Position numbers and translations under genes: made by a program
Shown: piece after piece, positions 33,164 to 42,110 of the stretch
Layout of the letters: each line of letters starts with the position of its first letter
Numbering within the stretch: the stretch's first letter is position 1
The notes under the pieces: generated by a model
The model's database searches: none
Seen by the model: the letters and a program-made list of their open reading frames with translations, nothing else
Told to the model about the DNA's origin: nothing
Assembly (NCBI GenBank): GCA_037200985.1
Contig: JBBCGJ010000001.1
Location: forward strand, 3,944,756 to 4,008,755
DNA length: 64,000 nt
DNA from: Rhizomicrobium sp.
GTDB lineage: Bacteria; Pseudomonadota; Alphaproteobacteria; Micropepsales; Micropepsaceae
Direction of reading: 5' to 3'

Positions 33164-34392
33164 AGCTCGACCCCAAACGCCATCCCTGGATGACCGCGCG
33201 CGAAACGCGCGCCGTGCTCGATGCGCTCGGCGGGCAGGGCCGGTTCGTCGGCGGCGCGGTGCGCAATGCGCTGCTCGGAAAGCCGGTCGCCGATATCGAC
33301 ATCGCGACGCCGCTCCTGCCCGACGATGTGACGGCGCGGCTGAAGAAAGCCGGCCTCGGCGCGGTGCCGACCGGGATCGAGCACGGCACGGTGACGGCGG
33401 TTGCGAACGGCAAGCCCTTCGAGGTGACGACACTGCGCCGCGACGTCGCGACCGACGGCCGCCGCGCCGTGGTGGCGTTCACGACCGATTGGGCGGAAGA
33501 CGCGCAGCGCCGCGACTTCACCATGAACGCGCTCTATGCCGATGCCGATGGCGCGATCCTCGACACGGTTGGCGGCATCGCCGATCTCGAGGCCCGTCGC
33601 GTTCGCTTTGTCGGCGATGCCGCGCGCCGCATCCGAGAGGATTACCTACGCATCCTGCGCCTCTTCCGCTTCCATGCCTGGTACGGCAAGGGGCCCATCG
33701 ACTCGGACGCCCTGCATGCCGCCGCCGCGGAGAAAGGCGGTCTCACCATGCTCGCCGGCGAGCGCGTCTCGAAGGAGATGCTGCGCCTGCTGGAAGCCGA
33801 CGATCCGGTGCCCGCGCTGCGCCAGATGGCGGCGAGCGGCATCCTGGCGGATATCCTGATCGGCAATCTGAACGTCCACCGCCTCGAACGCCTGGTGCGG
33901 ATCGACGCCGAAGCCTTCTTCACGCCCGACGCGATCCTGCGCCTTGCCGCGCTGCTGCCGGCCGAGGCCGCCGAGGCGCGCGCCGTCGCCAAGGAATGGC
34001 GGCTATCGAACGCCGACGCCGACCGCCTCGCCGACATCGCCGGCGCGCGCGAGAAGATCGTCTCCTATCTGTCGGTGAAGGAGATGCGCAAGCTGCTCTA
34101 CCGGCTGGGCGCCGGGCCGTTCAAGGACCGCGTCTTCCTCAAATGGGCGGAGGATCCCAAGGAGTCGAACGCCATTCAGTGGCGCATGCTGCTCGCCGTC
34201 GCCGACGCCTGGGCGCGTCCGCGCTTCCCGCTGACGGGCCGCGAGGTGATGCTGGCCGGCGTGCCCGAAGGCCCGCTGGTCGGCCGCATCCTGGAGGAGG
34301 TCGAAGACTGGTGGGTCGACGCCGACTTCATCGAGGACGAGTTCTCCCTCGCCGAACGCCTGAAGGCGGTGGTTCAGGCCATGGTATACTGA
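33160..34392 (+). CDS. cca: CCA tRNA nucleotidyltransferase
   Basis: 410 residues. Class II nucleotidyltransferase: RFVGGAVRNALLG and the metal-binding DIDIA near residue 46, then RRDFTMNALY and RRVRFVGDAARRIREDYLRI. It repairs or adds the 3' CCA of tRNAs. The four tRNA genes in this window encode CCA, so here it is mainly a repair enzyme. GTG start at 33160 overlaps the previous stop; the stop overlaps the next ATG by one base (TGATG). Confidence 0.93.
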   Translation: MKLDPKRHPWMTARETRAVLDALGGQGRFVGGAVRNALLGKPVADIDIATPLLPDDVTARLKKAGLGAVPTGIEHGTVTAVANGKPFEVTTLRRDVATDGRRAVVAFTTDWAEDAQRRDFTMNALYADADGAILDTVGGIADLEARRVRFVGDAARRIREDYLRILRLFRFHAWYGKGPIDSDALHAAAAEKGGLTMLAGERVSKEMLRLLEADDPVPALRQMAASGILADILIGNLNVHRLERLVRIDAEAFFTPDAILRLAALLPAEAAEARAVAKEWRLSNADADRLADIAGAREKIVSYLSVKEMRKLLYRLGAGPFKDRVFLKWAEDPKESNAIQWRMLLAVADAWARPRFPLTGREVMLAGVPEGPLVGRILEEVEDWWVDADFIEDEFSLAERLKAVVQAMVY

Positions 34393-35237
34393 TGCCCTTC
34401 CAAATCCTCGACACGATCTCCCTTCCCGGCGATCCCTATAAGCCGAACGACGACTCCTTCGGCCATGCGGACACCGCCGCCGTGGTCCTCGACGGCGCCA
34501 CCAGCCTCGGCGATCCCCTGATGCCCGGCGACAGCGACGCCGCCTGGATCGCGCATTTCGGCGCGCGCCGGTTGATGGCGCATTGCCGCGACGGCGACGC
34601 GCCCAAGGACGCACTGCGCCACACGCTCGCCGACGCGGAGAAGTCGTTCATCGCGCTGCGCCGCCGCGCGCCGGAAGCGATGTGGGAGATGCCCTTCGCC
34701 TCCATGGCCTTCGCCGCCGAGGCGACCGGCGGCTTCGATTTCCTGTGGTACGGCGACTGTGCCGGCCTTCTGCTGCGGCCCGGCGAAAAGGTCGAGGTCC
34801 TGGGCGAATCCTTCGCCAAGAAGGCGCAGGAATCCGCCCATGTCGCGCGCCTCGCCAAGGAGAAGAACCTCTCGCCCGCCTCCGGCGCCAACCGTCCCGA
34901 ATATCTGCCCTCGCTGCGCAAGGCGCGCGACCGGCTCAACAGCGGCAGCCATTGGGCCTTCAGCCCCGACGAACGCGCCGCCGGCCATGTCGCGAGCAGG
35001 CATGTGGCGGCCCCGGCGGGTTCGAGCCTGCTGCTCGCCTCCGACGGCTTCCTGGCGCTGACGACGGACTACGGCGCCCACACGGTGGATTCGCTGATGG
35101 CCAAGGCCCTGGACAAGGGCCTTGCCGCGCTGGCCGAGGAGCTGCGTGCCGCCGAAGAGGCCGATGCCGAAGGCCACAAATTCCCGCGCTTCAAGAAAAG
35201 CGACGATGCGACCGCGGTGCTCCTGCGGCTCGGCTAG
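34392..35237 (+). CDS. PP2C-fold serine/threonine phosphatase-like protein
   Basis: 281 residues. The PP2C metal-site motifs are all present in altered form: NDDSFGH then VLDGATSLG (usually DGMGG), FLWYGDCAGLLL, LLASDGFLAL, and KSDDATAVLL at the end. It would dephosphorylate Ser/Thr of an unknown target in the cytoplasm. The DGAT instead of DGMGG and a 60-residue insertion with lysine-rich helices distinguish it from standard bacterial PP2Cs. Coupled to cca by TGATG; convergent with TerC, whose stop it overlaps by four bases. Confidence 0.72.
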   Translation: MPFQILDTISLPGDPYKPNDDSFGHADTAAVVLDGATSLGDPLMPGDSDAAWIAHFGARRLMAHCRDGDAPKDALRHTLADAEKSFIALRRRAPEAMWEMPFASMAFAAEATGGFDFLWYGDCAGLLLRPGEKVEVLGESFAKKAQESAHVARLAKEKNLSPASGANRPEYLPSLRKARDRLNSGSHWAFSPDERAAGHVASRHVAAPAGSSLLLASDGFLALTTDYGAHTVDSLMAKALDKGLAALAEELRAAEEADAEGHKFPRFKKSDDATAVLLRLG

Positions 35238-35884
35238 CCGGTCGTTCCCTCGACCAGCATCCAGCCGCCCTGCCAGACCATCTTGATCGCGACATAGAGC
35301 ACGATGAACAGCCCGGCATAGCTGATCCACGGATAGCGGCCGAGCGCCTTGGCGATCACGCTGGCCGCGATGCCCATCAGCCCGATCGACAGCATCAGGC
35401 CGACCGCCAGCACCGCATAGTTCTTCTGTGCCGCGCCGGCGACCGCCAGCACGTTGTCGAGCGACATGGACAGATCGGCGGCCGCGATCTGCACGATCGC
35501 GCGGCGCACCATCGCCGCGCTCGCCTCTGTGCTGTAGGGCCCGCCGAGCTTGCCCGGATCGGTCTTGAGCGTCTCAAGCGAATGGCGCTCCTCGGCCGCG
35601 TCGCGGATGTCGCGATAGAGCTTCCAGCACACCCACAGGAGCAGGATGCCGCCCGCGAACATCAGCCCGATGATATCGAGCAGTTCGACGGTGATGGAGG
35701 CCAGGAAGACTCGCAGCACCACCGCGGCGACCAGGCCCCAGAAGATCACCTTGCGGCGCACCACCTGCGGCACGCGGGCCGCCGCCATGCCGATGACGAG
35801 CGCATTGTCGCCGGCCAGCACGATGTCGATCAGGACGACTTGCAGGAGCGCGAACAGGGAGGCGTGACTGAACGAAAGCTCCAA
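35234..35884 (-). CDS. TerC/YjbE family integral membrane protein
   Basis: 216 residues, about seven helices. The TerC signature acidic residues lie in LIDIVLAGDNALVIG near residue 25 and again in AAADLSMSLDNVLAVAG near 140, the two inverted halves. Family members export Mn2+ or related ions or assist membrane insertion of metalloproteins. No yybP-ykoY manganese riboswitch is visible; only 28 bases separate it from hemF, with which it is probably co-transcribed. Confidence 0.85.
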   Translation of the reverse strand: MELSFSHASLFALLQVVLIDIVLAGDNALVIGMAAARVPQVVRRKVIFWGLVAAVVLRVFLASITVELLDIIGLMFAGGILLLWVCWKLYRDIRDAAEERHSLETLKTDPGKLGGPYSTEASAAMVRRAIVQIAAADLSMSLDNVLAVAGAAQKNYAVLAVGLMLSIGLMGIAASVIAKALGRYPWISYAGLFIVLYVAIKMVWQGGWMLVEGTTG

Positions 35885-35912
35885 AACAACGCACCTCGTC
35901 GAAAGATAAGGA

Positions 35913-36785
35913 TCAGGGCCAGCGGGCTTCCGGCGGCATCGAAACCAGGATGGCGTCGATATTCCCGCCGGTCTTCAGGCCGAATTGCGTGCCACGGTCC
36001 CACAAAAGATTGAATTCCACGTAGCGACCGCGGCGGATGAGCTGGTGATCGCGGTCCGCCGTGGTCCAGGCCAGCTCCATTCGCCTGCGTACGATCTGGG
36101 GATAGATCGTGGCAAATGCGAGTCCCACGTCGCGGGTAAAGGCGAAATCCTTGTCCCAATCGCCGCTGTCGAGCCGGTCGTAGAAGATTCCGCCCGCTCC
36201 GCGCGGTTCGCCGCGGTGCGGCAGGTAGAAATATTCGTCGCACCATTTCTTGAAACGCGCGTAATAGTTCGGATCGTGCGCATCGCAGGCCTGCCGCAGC
36301 GCAGCATGGAAATCGGCGGCATCCGCTTCATTGGGAAACATCGGCGTCAGGTCGGCGCCGCCGCCCCACCACGACGTCGTGGTCACCATATGGCGGGTGT
36401 TCATGTGCACCGCCGGCACGTGCGGGTTCTGCATATGCGCGATCAGCGAGATGCCCGACGACCAGAAGCGCGGATCCTCCTGCGCCCCCGGGATCGTCTT
36501 GGCGAATTCGGGCGAGAATTTTCCGTACACGGTCGAAACATTGACGCCGACCTTCTCGAAAACCCGCCCCTTCATGACGCTCATCACGCCGCCGCCGGCA
36601 TCGGCGCCGTCCTCGCCGGGCCGGGACCACGCCTTGCGCTCGAACTTCCCCGGCGGCCGGTCGGAAAGCGGACCGGCATGCTCTTCCTCGATCCGCTCGA
36701 AATCGGCGCAGAGGCGGTCGCGCAGGGATTCGAACCAGGCCCGCGCCTGGGCCTTCCGCTCGTTCCTGGGATCCTGTGTCGTCAT
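35913..36785 (-). CDS. hemF: Oxygen-dependent coproporphyrinogen III oxidase
   Basis: 290 residues. Converts coproporphyrinogen III to protoporphyrinogen IX with O2 in haem synthesis. Conserved blocks: [54 protein letters not shown], and [19 protein letters not shown] near the end. ATG at 36785 overlaps the trmL stop, and terC follows 28 bases downstream, so trmL-hemF-terC is likely one operon. Its presence implies aerobic growth and demand for cytochromes such as the bc1 complex encoded nearby. Confidence 0.95.
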   Translation of the reverse strand: MTTQDPRNERKAQARAWFESLRDRLCADFERIEEEHAGPLSDRPPGKFERKAWSRPGEDGADAGGGVMSVMKGRVFEKVGVNVSTVYGKFSPEFAKTIPGAQEDPRFWSSGISLIAHMQNPHVPAVHMNTRHMVTTTSWWGGGADLTPMFPNEADAADFHAALRQACDAHDPNYYARFKKWCDEYFYLPHRGEPRGAGGIFYDRLDSGDWDKDFAFTRDVGLAFATIYPQIVRRRMELAWTTADRDHQLIRRGRYVEFNLLWDRGTQFGLKTGGNIDAILVSMPPEARWP

Positions 36786-37231
36786 GGAAACAACCCTGTC
36801 TGTCGCATCGCCTCGCCCAATACCATCGCGCCGGCCTGCGCCACGTTGATCGAACGCAAGCCCGATTTCATCGGAATGCGCAAGCGGGCGTCGGCCCGGT
36901 CGTGCACGAAATCGGGCACGCCGGCGCTCTCGCGCCCCAGCAGGATGCTGTCGTCGGCCGCGAAAGCGAAGTCCGTGTACGGCAGGGCACCCTTGGACGT
37001 CAGCAGCACGATCCGTCCCGTCTTGTGCTGCGCCAGATACGTCGCCCAGGAGGCATGCCGGACCATGTCGGCCTGTTCCAGGTAATCCATCCCCGCCCGC
37101 CGCATCCGCGCCTCGCCGAGCACGAAGCCGCAAGGCTCGACGATATCCACCGCGATGCCCAGGCAGGCGCCCAGCCGCAGCAAACTGCCGGCGTTCTGCG
37201 GAATATCGGGCTCGAACAGGACGAGACGCAT
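36782..37231 (-). CDS. trmL: tRNA (cytidine(34)-2'-O)-methyltransferase
   Basis: 149 residues, minimal SPOUT methyltransferase. Motifs: [19 protein letters not shown] at the start, [11 protein letters not shown] and [20 protein letters not shown] in the trefoil knot that binds SAM. It 2'-O-methylates the wobble base of certain tRNA-Leu. Start at ATG 37231 with AAGG directly ahead; a TTG three codons earlier is possible. First gene of the trmL-hemF-terC operon; divergent from the toxin-antitoxin module 60 bases away. Confidence 0.93.
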   Translation of the reverse strand: MRLVLFEPDIPQNAGSLLRLGACLGIAVDIVEPCGFVLGEARMRRAGMDYLEQADMVRHASWATYLAQHKTGRIVLLTSKGALPYTDFAFAADDSILLGRESAGVPDFVHDRADARLRIPMKSGLRSINVAQAGAMVLGEAMRQTGLFP

Positions 37232-37233
37232 CC

Positions 37234-37291
37234 TTGACAAGTTCCTATTTATTCCTTAGGTTTATTCCTGCAAATTAGGAACACAGGAACT
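37234..37291 (+). promoter_or_regulatory. Promoter/operator of the DUF7662-PIN module
   Basis: TTGACA (37234-37239), 17 bases, TAGGTT (37257-37262). The spacer and downstream region carry repeated TTCCT boxes: TTTATTCCT twice (37248-37256, 37261-37269), GTTCCT at 37241, and their reverse complements AGGAAC at 37278 and 37285. Clear A+T-rich island. Layout suits autorepression by the encoded antitoxin. Confidence 0.55.
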
Positions 37292-37768
37292 ATGCTGACC
37301 TATGAGCCTCTCCAGAACTATCTGTCCCGTCAAACGGAGGATGTCGTGGCGCTGACGTTCGAGGACATAGAACGAATCATCGGCGCGGAATTGCCGGCGT
37401 CGGCAATTCGGCGAAACGAGTGGTGGTCGAACAACGCGACCGGTCACTCGCAGGCAAAGGCGTGGCTCGACGCCGGGTTCGTCACCGCGAATCTGGATCG
37501 GAAAGGCAAGACCGTCGTCTTCCGGCGCGCATCCGGGCGGATTGCCCGCGGGGGCGGCTTGCGCGAGGAACCGGCAGAATTCAGGTCCGCAATGGAGGCT
37601 GATATGAACGCAACGCATCACCCGGCGTTTGGCGCGATGAAAGGGACTTTTACGATCGAGCCCGGCTATGACATCACCAAGCCGGTCTACACGGACGAAG
37701 AGTGGAATGAGATCGAGAGCGAGGTACTCGCGAAGTTCGATCGCATGTTTCCCGGCGATGCCAAATGA
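37292..37768 (+). CDS. DUF7662 domain fused to an antitoxin-like C-terminal segment
   Basis: 158 residues. Residues 1-75 match the small DUF7662 domain (YEPLQNYLSRQTEDVVALTF, EDIERIIGAELP, then WWSNN and AGFVTANLDRKGKTVVFRR). Residues about 105-158 read HPAFGAMKGTFTIEPGYDIT followed by an acidic helix (DEEWNEIESEVLAKFD), like the toxin-neutralising tail of short antitoxins. The stop overlaps the PIN gene start by ATGA, so it is the antitoxin of a type II pair. The DUF7662 head would replace the usual AbrB or RHH DNA-binding domain. Base composition is less G+C-rich than its neighbours, suggesting recent acquisition. Confidence 0.65.
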   Translation: MLTYEPLQNYLSRQTEDVVALTFEDIERIIGAELPASAIRRNEWWSNNATGHSQAKAWLDAGFVTANLDRKGKTVVFRRASGRIARGGGLREEPAEFRSAMEADMNATHHPAFGAMKGTFTIEPGYDITKPVYTDEEWNEIESEVLAKFDRMFPGDAK

Positions 37769-38178
37769 CCTTCCCTTTCCTGCTCGATACCTGCGCCGCG
37801 ATGTGGTTAGTCGACGGCGCGTTGCGCCCCAATGCTGCGGAAGCTCTCGCGGCTTCCTATCGTGCCGGCCGCACCACTTTTGTTTCGCCGTTCACGGCTT
37901 GGGAAATCGGCTTGCTGTCGGTATCGGGCAGATTTCGCTCGACATATTCCGTGGAAGGCTGGCTGAAGCGCGTCACAAGCCTTCCGGGAATTGCCCTGGC
38001 CGACCTACCTGCAAGGGTTCTGCTCGATTCCTGGAAACTTCCAGGCAAGCTCAATCGCGATCCTGCCGACAGGATCATTGCCGCGACAGCGCGCGAATTC
38101 GGCTACACGGTGGTGACGCGCGATCGCGCAATGCTGGCCTATGCGAAGCAAGGACATGTAAGCGTGCTCGAATGCTGA
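37765..38178 (+). CDS. PIN-domain ribonuclease toxin (VapC-like)
   Basis: 137 residues. PIN fold with acidic active site: D8 in LLDTCAAMW, E in AWEIGLLS near residue 47, D near 97 in RDPADRIIAATA, and D near 119 in VVTRDRAML. Substrate would be RNA cut with Mg2+ or Mn2+. Directly coupled to the DUF7662 fusion gene upstream (ATGA). The pair is lodged between trmL and petABC, an intergenic island. It could act as a stress or plasmid-like maintenance module; whether it is active is unknown. Confidence 0.82.
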   Translation: MTFPFLLDTCAAMWLVDGALRPNAAEALAASYRAGRTTFVSPFTAWEIGLLSVSGRFRSTYSVEGWLKRVTSLPGIALADLPARVLLDSWKLPGKLNRDPADRIIAATAREFGYTVVTRDRAMLAYAKQGHVSVLEC

Positions 38179-38362
38179 TGCGTCGCTTCGTGCCAAGTCT
38201 GTGAATCTCCGGCATTTTCTGCGTCATCGTGCCGCAAGACCCACCAAATCCGTCTCTCTATTTTACCCCCGCAAAGCGGCGCGCGCTTGAGAGTCCCGGG
38301 GGTGGTGCGCACGCGGTTTCCCGCCGCCCGGAGCGTCTCGAACGATTGATAAAGGTGAAGCC

Positions 38363-38917
38363 TTGGCCACCACGACGACCGCCGAACCGACGCGGCGCGA
38401 CTTCCTCTACATCGCCACGGCCTCCGTCGCCGCCGTTGGCGCCGCCGCTGTCGCCTGGCCGCTGATCGACCAGATGAACCCGAGCTCCGCCGTCCTGGCG
38501 CTCGCCTCCATCGAGATCGACCTGACGCCGATCCAGGTCGGCCAGTCGGTCACGTTCAAATTCCGCGGCCACCCGCTCTTCGTGCGCCGCCGCAGCCCGG
38601 CCGAGATCGCGACGGCCAAGGCGGTTCCGGTGTCGGAGCTGATCGACCCCATCGCCCGCAACCTCAACCTGCCCGAGGACGCCCCGGCGACCGACGCCAA
38701 CCGTGAGACCCATCCCGAATGGCTGGTGGTCTCGGGCGTCTGCACCCATCTGGGCTGCACGCCGACGGCCTATGAAGGCGATTTCGGCGGCTGGCTTTGC
38801 CATTGCCACGGTTCGCAGTACGACGTCGCCGGACGGGTGCGCAAAGGCCCGGCGCCGCAGAACCTCGAAATCCCCGTCTATTCCTTCCTCTCGCCCACCC
38901 GCGTCAAAGTCGGTTGA
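38363..38917 (+). CDS. petA: Ubiquinol-cytochrome c reductase iron-sulfur (Rieske) subunit
   Basis: 184 residues. Tat-type start [10 protein letters not shown] with one anchoring helix (17-37), then the Rieske fold. Cluster ligands C127 and H129 lie in CTHLGC and C146 and H149 in CHCHGS; C132 and C148 form the disulfide. It transfers electrons from ubiquinol to cytochrome c1 in complex III. Start is TTG at 38363 with AAGGTG upstream; the preceding 184 bases contain no gene or clear promoter that I can name. Confidence 0.95.
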   Translation: MATTTTAEPTRRDFLYIATASVAAVGAAAVAWPLIDQMNPSSAVLALASIEIDLTPIQVGQSVTFKFRGHPLFVRRRSPAEIATAKAVPVSELIDPIARNLNLPEDAPATDANRETHPEWLVVSGVCTHLGCTPTAYEGDFGGWLCHCHGSQYDVAGRVRKGPAPQNLEIPVYSFLSPTRVKVG

Positions 38918-38928
38918 GGAGCATCCAG

Positions 38929-40224
38929 ATGTCCGGTCCATCGACTTACGTGCCTCAAACGGGCTTCACCCGCTGGCTCGACGCGCGGCTGCCGATCCTG
39001 CGCCTCAGCCACGACACCATGCTGACCTTCCCGACGCCCAGGAACCTGAACTTCTGGTACGCCTTCGGCGCCATCCTCACCTTCTGCCTCGGCGTGCAGA
39101 TCGTCACCGGCATCGTGCTGGCGATGCATTTCGATCCCAGCGCCAATGTCGCCGCCGTCCCCGGTTCGAGCGCGGCCTTCGACAGCGTCGAGAGCATTAT
39201 GCGCGACGTGAATTACGGCTGGCTGCTGCGCTATGTGCACGCCAACGGCGCCTCGATGTTCTTCCTCGCGGTCTATGTCCACATGTTCCGCGGCCTTTAT
39301 TACGGCTCCTACAAGGCGCCGCGCGAGATCCTCTGGATCCTCGGCGTGATCATCTATCTGCTGATGGTGATGACCGCGTTCATGGGTTACGTGCTGCCCT
39401 GGGGTCAGATGTCGTTCTGGGCCGCCACCGTCATCACCAACCTGTTCTCCTCGCTCGACCAGGTCACGGGTGGGCTCAAGGTCGGCAGCCACATCGCCAC
39501 CTGGCTGTGGGGCGATTTCGCGGTCGGCGGCCCGACGCTGAACCGCTTCTTCTCGCTGCACTACCTCCTGCCCTTCATCATCGCGGCGGTGGTCGGGCTG
39601 CACATCTGGGCGCTGCACGTGCCGGGCAACAACAACCCGCTGGGCATCGACGTGAAGGGGCCGCAGGACACCGTGCCCTTCCACCCCTACTACACCGCGA
39701 AGGACGCGTTCTATGTCGGTCTCTTCGCGATCCTGTTCGCCGTGCTGGTGTTCTTCGCGCCCGACTTCGTCGGCAATCCGGACAATTACATCCCGGCCAA
39801 TCCGCTGGTGACGCCGGCCGACATCGTGCCCGAATGGTACCTCTTGCCGTTCTACGCGATGCTCCGCTCGATCCCGCAGAAGCTGATCGGCGTGCTGGTG
39901 CTGGGCGGCGCCATCGTGACGCTCGCCTTCATCCCCTGGCTCGACACGTCGAAGGTGCGCTCCAACCGTTTCCGCCCCCTGATGAAGCAGTTCTTCTGGC
40001 TGTTTGTGGTCGACTGCCTCGTGCTCGGCTATTGCGGCTCGCAGGGCGTCGATGCCGCGGTCGTCGGCATTCCGCTGGTCTGGGTCGCCCGCCTCGGCAC
40101 GGCCTATTACTACGGCTTCTTCTGGGTGCTCATGCCGCTGATCGGCCTGATCGAGACGCCGAGGCCGCTTCCCGACTCCATCGCCAAATCCGTGCTGGGC
40201 GCCGCCCCCGCACCCGCCGAGTGA
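38929..40224 (+). CDS. petB: Cytochrome b of the bc1 complex
   Basis: 431 residues, eight membrane helices. Haem-binding histidines lie in [29 protein letters not shown] and [10 protein letters not shown]. The Qo-site PEWY motif is at [10 protein letters not shown] and the Qi region follows. Full-length (b6 plus subunit IV fused) proteobacterial form. ATG at 38929 is 11 bases after the petA stop with AGGAG just ahead. Confidence 0.96.
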   Translation: MSGPSTYVPQTGFTRWLDARLPILRLSHDTMLTFPTPRNLNFWYAFGAILTFCLGVQIVTGIVLAMHFDPSANVAAVPGSSAAFDSVESIMRDVNYGWLLRYVHANGASMFFLAVYVHMFRGLYYGSYKAPREILWILGVIIYLLMVMTAFMGYVLPWGQMSFWAATVITNLFSSLDQVTGGLKVGSHIATWLWGDFAVGGPTLNRFFSLHYLLPFIIAAVVGLHIWALHVPGNNNPLGIDVKGPQDTVPFHPYYTAKDAFYVGLFAILFAVLVFFAPDFVGNPDNYIPANPLVTPADIVPEWYLLPFYAMLRSIPQKLIGVLVLGGAIVTLAFIPWLDTSKVRSNRFRPLMKQFFWLFVVDCLVLGYCGSQGVDAAVVGIPLVWVARLGTAYYYGFFWVLMPLIGLIETPRPLPDSIAKSVLGAAPAPAE

Positions 40225-40232
40225 GGACTTCC

Positions 40233-41036
40233 ATGCGCTTCGCGCTCGCAGCCGGCCTTATCCTGGCTCTCTCCGCCGCTTCGCCCGCGCTGGCGGCGGA
40301 CGGCGATCCGTATCCGCTCAAGACCCCGCCTCAGGGCTGGTCGTTCGAAGGCCCGTTCGGCAAGTACAACGAGGCCGACCTGCAGCACGGCTTCCAGGTC
40401 TACAAGGAAGTCTGCTCGGCCTGTCACAGCCTGAACCGCGTCGCCTTCCACACCCTGTCGGAGCCGGGCGGCCCCGGCTTCAGCGACGCGCAGATGAAGG
40501 CGATCGCCGGCTCGTACAAGGTGCTCGCCGGCCCCGACGACAAGGGCGACACGGTCGACGACAAGGGCAATCCCCTGACCCGTGCCGGCACGCCGGCCGA
40601 CACCTTCCCGCCGCCCTTCCCGAACGAGGAAGCGGCCCGTGCCGCCAATGGCGGTGCGTTGCCGCCCGACCTCTCGCTGATCGAGAAGGCGCGTGCCGGC
40701 GGCCCGAACTACATCTACTCGCTGATGACCGGCTTCCACGAGACGCCGCCCAAGGGCTTCGCCGTCACGGCGAACAAGTACTTCAATCCGTATTTCATCG
40801 GCTGGGACATCTCGATGCCGCCGCCGCTGGCCGACGGCCAGGTGACCTTCGTGGACGGCGCGCCGAACAAGATCGCCGACGAGGCCTATGCCGTCGCCAA
40901 CTTCCTGGCCTGGACCAGCGAGCCGCATCTGGACGACCGCCACCGCATCGGCGTCGGCGTGATGCTGTTCCTGATCGTCCTCTCGGGCCTGCTCTACCTC
41001 TCCTACCGCAGGGTCTGGAAGGACGAGGCGCACTAA
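40233..41036 (+). CDS. petC: Cytochrome c1
   Basis: 267 residues. Signal peptide of about 21 residues (MRFALAAGLILALSAASPAL), haem c motif C61-S-A-C64-H65, the methionine ligand in DISMPPPL, and a C-terminal membrane anchor (GVMLFLIVLSGLLYLSY). Accepts electrons from the Rieske cluster and passes them to soluble cytochrome c. Eight bases after petB; ends the operon before a large palindromic repeat. Confidence 0.95.
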   Translation: MRFALAAGLILALSAASPALAADGDPYPLKTPPQGWSFEGPFGKYNEADLQHGFQVYKEVCSACHSLNRVAFHTLSEPGGPGFSDAQMKAIAGSYKVLAGPDDKGDTVDDKGNPLTRAGTPADTFPPPFPNEEAARAANGGALPPDLSLIEKARAGGPNYIYSLMTGFHETPPKGFAVTANKYFNPYFIGWDISMPPPLADGQVTFVDGAPNKIADEAYAVANFLAWTSEPHLDDRHRIGVGVMLFLIVLSGLLYLSYRRVWKDEAH

Positions 41037-41046
41037 CTTCGAACTC

Positions 41047-41178
41047 TTTCCTCCCCCGCTTGCGGAGGAGGTGGCACGCCGTAGCGCAGCGGAGGCGTGA
41101 CGGAGGGGGCCGCCGCCCCGCACAGTCCCCCTCCGCCTCGCTTCGCTCGGCACCTCCCCCGCAACGGCGGGGAGGAAA
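41047..41178. repeat. CCTCCCC palindromic repeat, large copy between petC and mtnP
   Basis: 132-base element with terminal inverted repeats TTTCCTCCCC (41047-41056) and GGGGAGGAAA (41169-41178) and internal GGAGG/CCTCC pairs. Located at the end of the petABC transcript, so it may terminate or stabilise it. Confidence 0.7.
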
Positions 41179-41192
41179 ATGTTGAGGCACCT

Positions 41193-42110
41193 ATGACCAA
41201 AACCGTCCTCGGCGTCATCGGCGGCAGCGGCGTCTATGACATTCCCGGCCTGGAGAATCCGCGTTGGAAGAAGATCGCCTCGCCCTGGGGGGCGCCGTCG
41301 GACGCGCTCCTGTTCGGCACCTACAAGGGCACCGATCTGGTCTTCCTGCCGCGCCATGGCCGCGGCCATATCCAGACGCCGTCCTCGATCAACTACCGCG
41401 CCAATATCGACGTGCTCAAGCGCGCCGGCGTCACCGACCTGATCAGCGTCTCCGCCTGCGGTTCGCTGAAGGAAGAGCTGCCGCCTGGCACCTTCGTCAT
41501 CGCCGACCAGTTCATCGACCGCACCTATGCGCGCGAGAAAAGCTTCTTCGGCCCCGGCCTCGTCGCCCATGTCTCGATGGCCCATCCGGTCGACGGCCAT
41601 ATCGCGAACGCGCTCGGCCTCGCCTGCGCCGAGGAGGGCATCGCCTATGCCCGGGGCGGCACCTATATCTGCATCGAGGGTCCGCAATTCTCATCCCTGG
41701 CGGAGAGCAATCTCTACCGCTCCTGGGGCTGCAGCGTGATCGGCATGACCGCGATGCCCGAGGCCAAGCTCGCCCGCGAGGCGGAGCTGCCCTACGCCAT
41801 CGTCGCCATGGTGACGGATTACGATTGCTGGCATCCCGACCACGACCATGTGACGGTCGACGCCGTGGTGAAGATCATGCATGCGAATGCCGAACATGCG
41901 CGCAAGCTGATCATGAACGTCGCCGGCAAGCTCGGTCCGGCGCATGCGCCGTCGCCGGGGATCGAATCGGTGCTCGACACCGCGCTCATGACCGCGCCGG
42001 CCAAGCGCGATGCGCGCCTGATCGCCAGGCTCGACGCCGTGGCGGGGCGCGTCCTGCCGAAGCGGCGGCCCGCGAAGACGCCGGCGAAGAAATCTAAGCG
42101 CCGGAAATAG
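41193..42110 (+). CDS. mtnP: S-methyl-5'-thioadenosine phosphorylase
   Basis: 305 residues. Class I purine nucleoside phosphorylase: phosphate loop IGGSGVYD near residue 9, PRHGRGH near 54, base-binding CIEGPQFSS, and MTAMPEAKLAREAELPY. Splits methylthioadenosine (from polyamine or homoserine-lactone synthesis) into adenine and 5-methylthioribose-1-phosphate. apt and mtnA downstream take up both products. The 30-residue basic tail ([16 protein letters not shown]) is unusual. ATG at 41193 is 15 bases after the repeat; the 3' end overlaps the opposing VanW gene by 17 bases. Confidence 0.93.
   Translation: MTKTVLGVIGGSGVYDIPGLENPRWKKIASPWGAPSDALLFGTYKGTDLVFLPRHGRGHIQTPSSINYRANIDVLKRAGVTDLISVSACGSLKEELPPGTFVIADQFIDRTYAREKSFFGPGLVAHVSMAHPVDGHIANALGLACAEEGIAYARGGTYICIEGPQFSSLAESNLYRSWGCSVIGMTAMPEAKLAREAELPYAIVAMVTDYDCWHPDHDHVTVDAVVKIMHANAEHARKLIMNVAGKLGPAHAPSPGIESVLDTALMTAPAKRDARLIARLDAVAGRVLPKRRPAKTPAKKSKRRK

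Noticed and set aside
35885..35912. Manganese riboswitch before terC
   Set aside because: Only 28 bases between hemF and terC, too short, and no yybP-ykoY features.
41037..41192. SAM or MTA-related riboswitch upstream of mtnP
   Set aside because: The whole gap is a CCTCCCC palindromic repeat without any known riboswitch core.
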